Part shown: positions 14,876 to 15,705 of the stretch, one piece after another
Layout of the letters: each line of letters opens with the position of its first letter
How positions within the stretch are numbered: the first letter of the stretch is position 1
NCBI GenBank assembly: GCA_014730295.1
Contig: WJIN01000337.1
Coordinates: forward strand, 1 to 15,705
DNA: 15,705 nucleotides
Direction: 5' to 3'
Source of the DNA: Promethearchaeota archaeon
GTDB taxonomy: Archaea > Asgardarchaeota > Lokiarchaeia > Sigynarchaeales > SOKP01
Position numbers and translations under genes: made by a program
The notes under the pieces: model-generated
Told to the model about the DNA's origin: nothing
Database searches by the model: none
Seen by the model: the letters and a program-made list of their open reading frames with translations, nothing else

Positions 14876-15607
14876 CTAAAGGTTACTGAGTAAAATCTTT
14901 TGAAATGTATCAATTTCTTCCAGATATTTTATCTTATATGAATTTTCCCAATTGGATTGTTCAATTCTATTTCTAAATGGTTCAATATTTATAAGACTTT
15001 TAAAAAATGAGGTTAGAATATTCCGAAATGCCCTCAATTTTATTAACGTATATGAATTCTCTTCATTGAGTATTTCAAATAATTGCTTTTCATTTTTAAT
15101 TTGGTTTTTCAATATATTTTTACATCTGTTTAATATCTCTGAATCACGGGTATCCATCTCTATTAGTATATTTTTGATGATAGCAAACTCCACATTTTCT
15201 ATTTTTGATATTGCACCCAATGTGTTTTTTTTTATTGGAATATAATCCTCTTTAATTGAGATTTTCAATAAGTCTATTATTCTCTTATTCGGTTTTTGAT
15301 TTTCAATTATGATCTCGAAGGACTTTATAATTTCATTCCTAACCCATTTATCAGATTGATAGTAGATTTCTATAAGAAAATTCAAATATTTTTCTGGAAC
15401 ATTCTGAACTAAAGATATTTTTCCTATGAGATAGGTAAGATTTATTTTTATGTTTTCAAATATCTCTTGTTCTAAATCTTCAAGAAAATAGTCTATAATC
15501 TCCCAAGTGGCCTTTTTTGGATATTCAGATAAGTTAATGATGAAGTCATTTATTTTTTCAGGATCGTGCGATTTTTTAATTCTCTCAAAATTTTTATGGA
15601 TATCCAT
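14876..15607 (-). CDS. Helical-repeat (HEAT/ARM-like) protein
   Basis: A 243-residue, Ile/Leu/Lys/Glu-rich protein that appears all-helical. Pairs of amphipathic helices recur every 35-40 residues; for example VRNEIIKSFEIIIENQKPNKRIIDLLKISI resembles one HEAT/ARM unit, and PIKKNTLGAISKIENVEFAIIKNILIEM the next. Such solenoids are protein-binding scaffolds. No catalytic motif, Cys/His cluster, signal peptide or membrane span is seen. It starts at an ATG with ACGAG just upstream and converges on the ATPase gene with four bases between the stop codons. An overlapping plus-strand frame at 14952-15245 is a shadow. Specific family and partner are unknown; the repeat assignment is by eye. Confidence 0.6.
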   Translation of the reverse strand: MDIHKNFERIKKSHDPEKINDFIINLSEYPKKATWEIIDYFLEDLEQEIFENIKINLTYLIGKISLVQNVPEKYLNFLIEIYYQSDKWVRNEIIKSFEIIIENQKPNKRIIDLLKISIKEDYIPIKKNTLGAISKIENVEFAIIKNILIEMDTRDSEILNRCKNILKNQIKNEKQLFEILNEENSYTLIKLRAFRNILTSFFKSLINIEPFRNRIEQSNWENSYKIKYLEEIDTFQKILLSNL

Positions 15608-15653
15608 CTCGTATCAGCAATAAAAATCTTTAATATCTTATCAAAAAATAGAC

Positions 15654-15663
15654 TTTTATAAAT
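15654..15663 (-). promoter_or_regulatory. TATA-like box for helical-repeat gene
   Basis: On the minus strand the segment reads ATTTATAAAA, about 50 bases before the ATG. The predicted transcription start is near 15633 and the leader about 25 bases. The rest of 15608-15705 shows only AT-rich sequence. Confidence 0.4.
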
Positions 15664-15705
15664 TTTAAGAATTAGCTTAAAAAATTATTTAAGAAAATTC
15701 TATAC

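Noticed and set aside
14952..15245. 97-codon plus-strand frame rich in Ile, Phe and Ser
   Set aside because: It is opposite the helical-repeat gene and is a complement artefact with no family features.

Overview
The window looks like archaeal, most probably Asgard (Lokiarchaeia-like) DNA. This is inferred from gene content: three Roadblock/LC7 proteins within 8 kb, a von Willebrand A protein with eukaryote-like zinc fingers resembling TFIIH p44/Ssl1, an archaeal-type methionyl-tRNA synthetase, an AlaX editing enzyme, and a large sequon-rich surface protein with N- and C-terminal hydrophobic segments. The DNA is very AT-rich (roughly two thirds A+T or more), intergenic gaps hold TATA-like boxes and T-runs, and many genes appear to start with TTG. 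No rRNA, tRNA, CRISPR array, insertion sequence or phage gene was found, and no gene-free gap exceeds about 215 bases.

Layout. 1-1000: two short Roadblock/LC7 genes on the plus strand, each with its own TATA-like box. 1044-4571: a 1175-residue membrane-anchored extracellular beta-rich protein on the minus strand. 4726-7999: plus-strand run of an M20 metallopeptidase, the Ssl1/p44-like vWA + zinc-finger protein, and a third, C-terminally extended Roadblock protein; an unusual pair of overlapping hairpins lies between the last two. 8188-12797: a translation-related block, with methionyl-tRNA synthetase on the plus strand facing a probable divergent RtcB-like protein and an AlaX-type alanyl-tRNA deacylase, both on the minus strand. 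12956-14871: an unrecognised 225-residue protein followed by an AAA+-type P-loop ATPase on the plus strand, meeting head-on a helical (HEAT/ARM-like) protein at 14876-15607.

How the genes may work together. MetRS, AlaX and the RtcB-like protein fit a theme of tRNA charging, proofreading and RNA repair, but they are on opposite strands and are neighbours rather than one operon. The Roadblock proteins would be expected to act with small GTPases, none of which is encoded here. The strongest observation is the 392-residue protein at 6166-7344. It shares a vWA signature and the spacing of the C-terminal zinc finger with the p44/Ssl1 subunit of TFIIH, suggesting an archaeal relative of a eukaryotic transcription/repair component. 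The second is the RtcB-like protein, which appears to keep the guanylated-His motif and the NHF motif but not the metal-binding Asp. Both rest on motif comparison from memory, without database searches.
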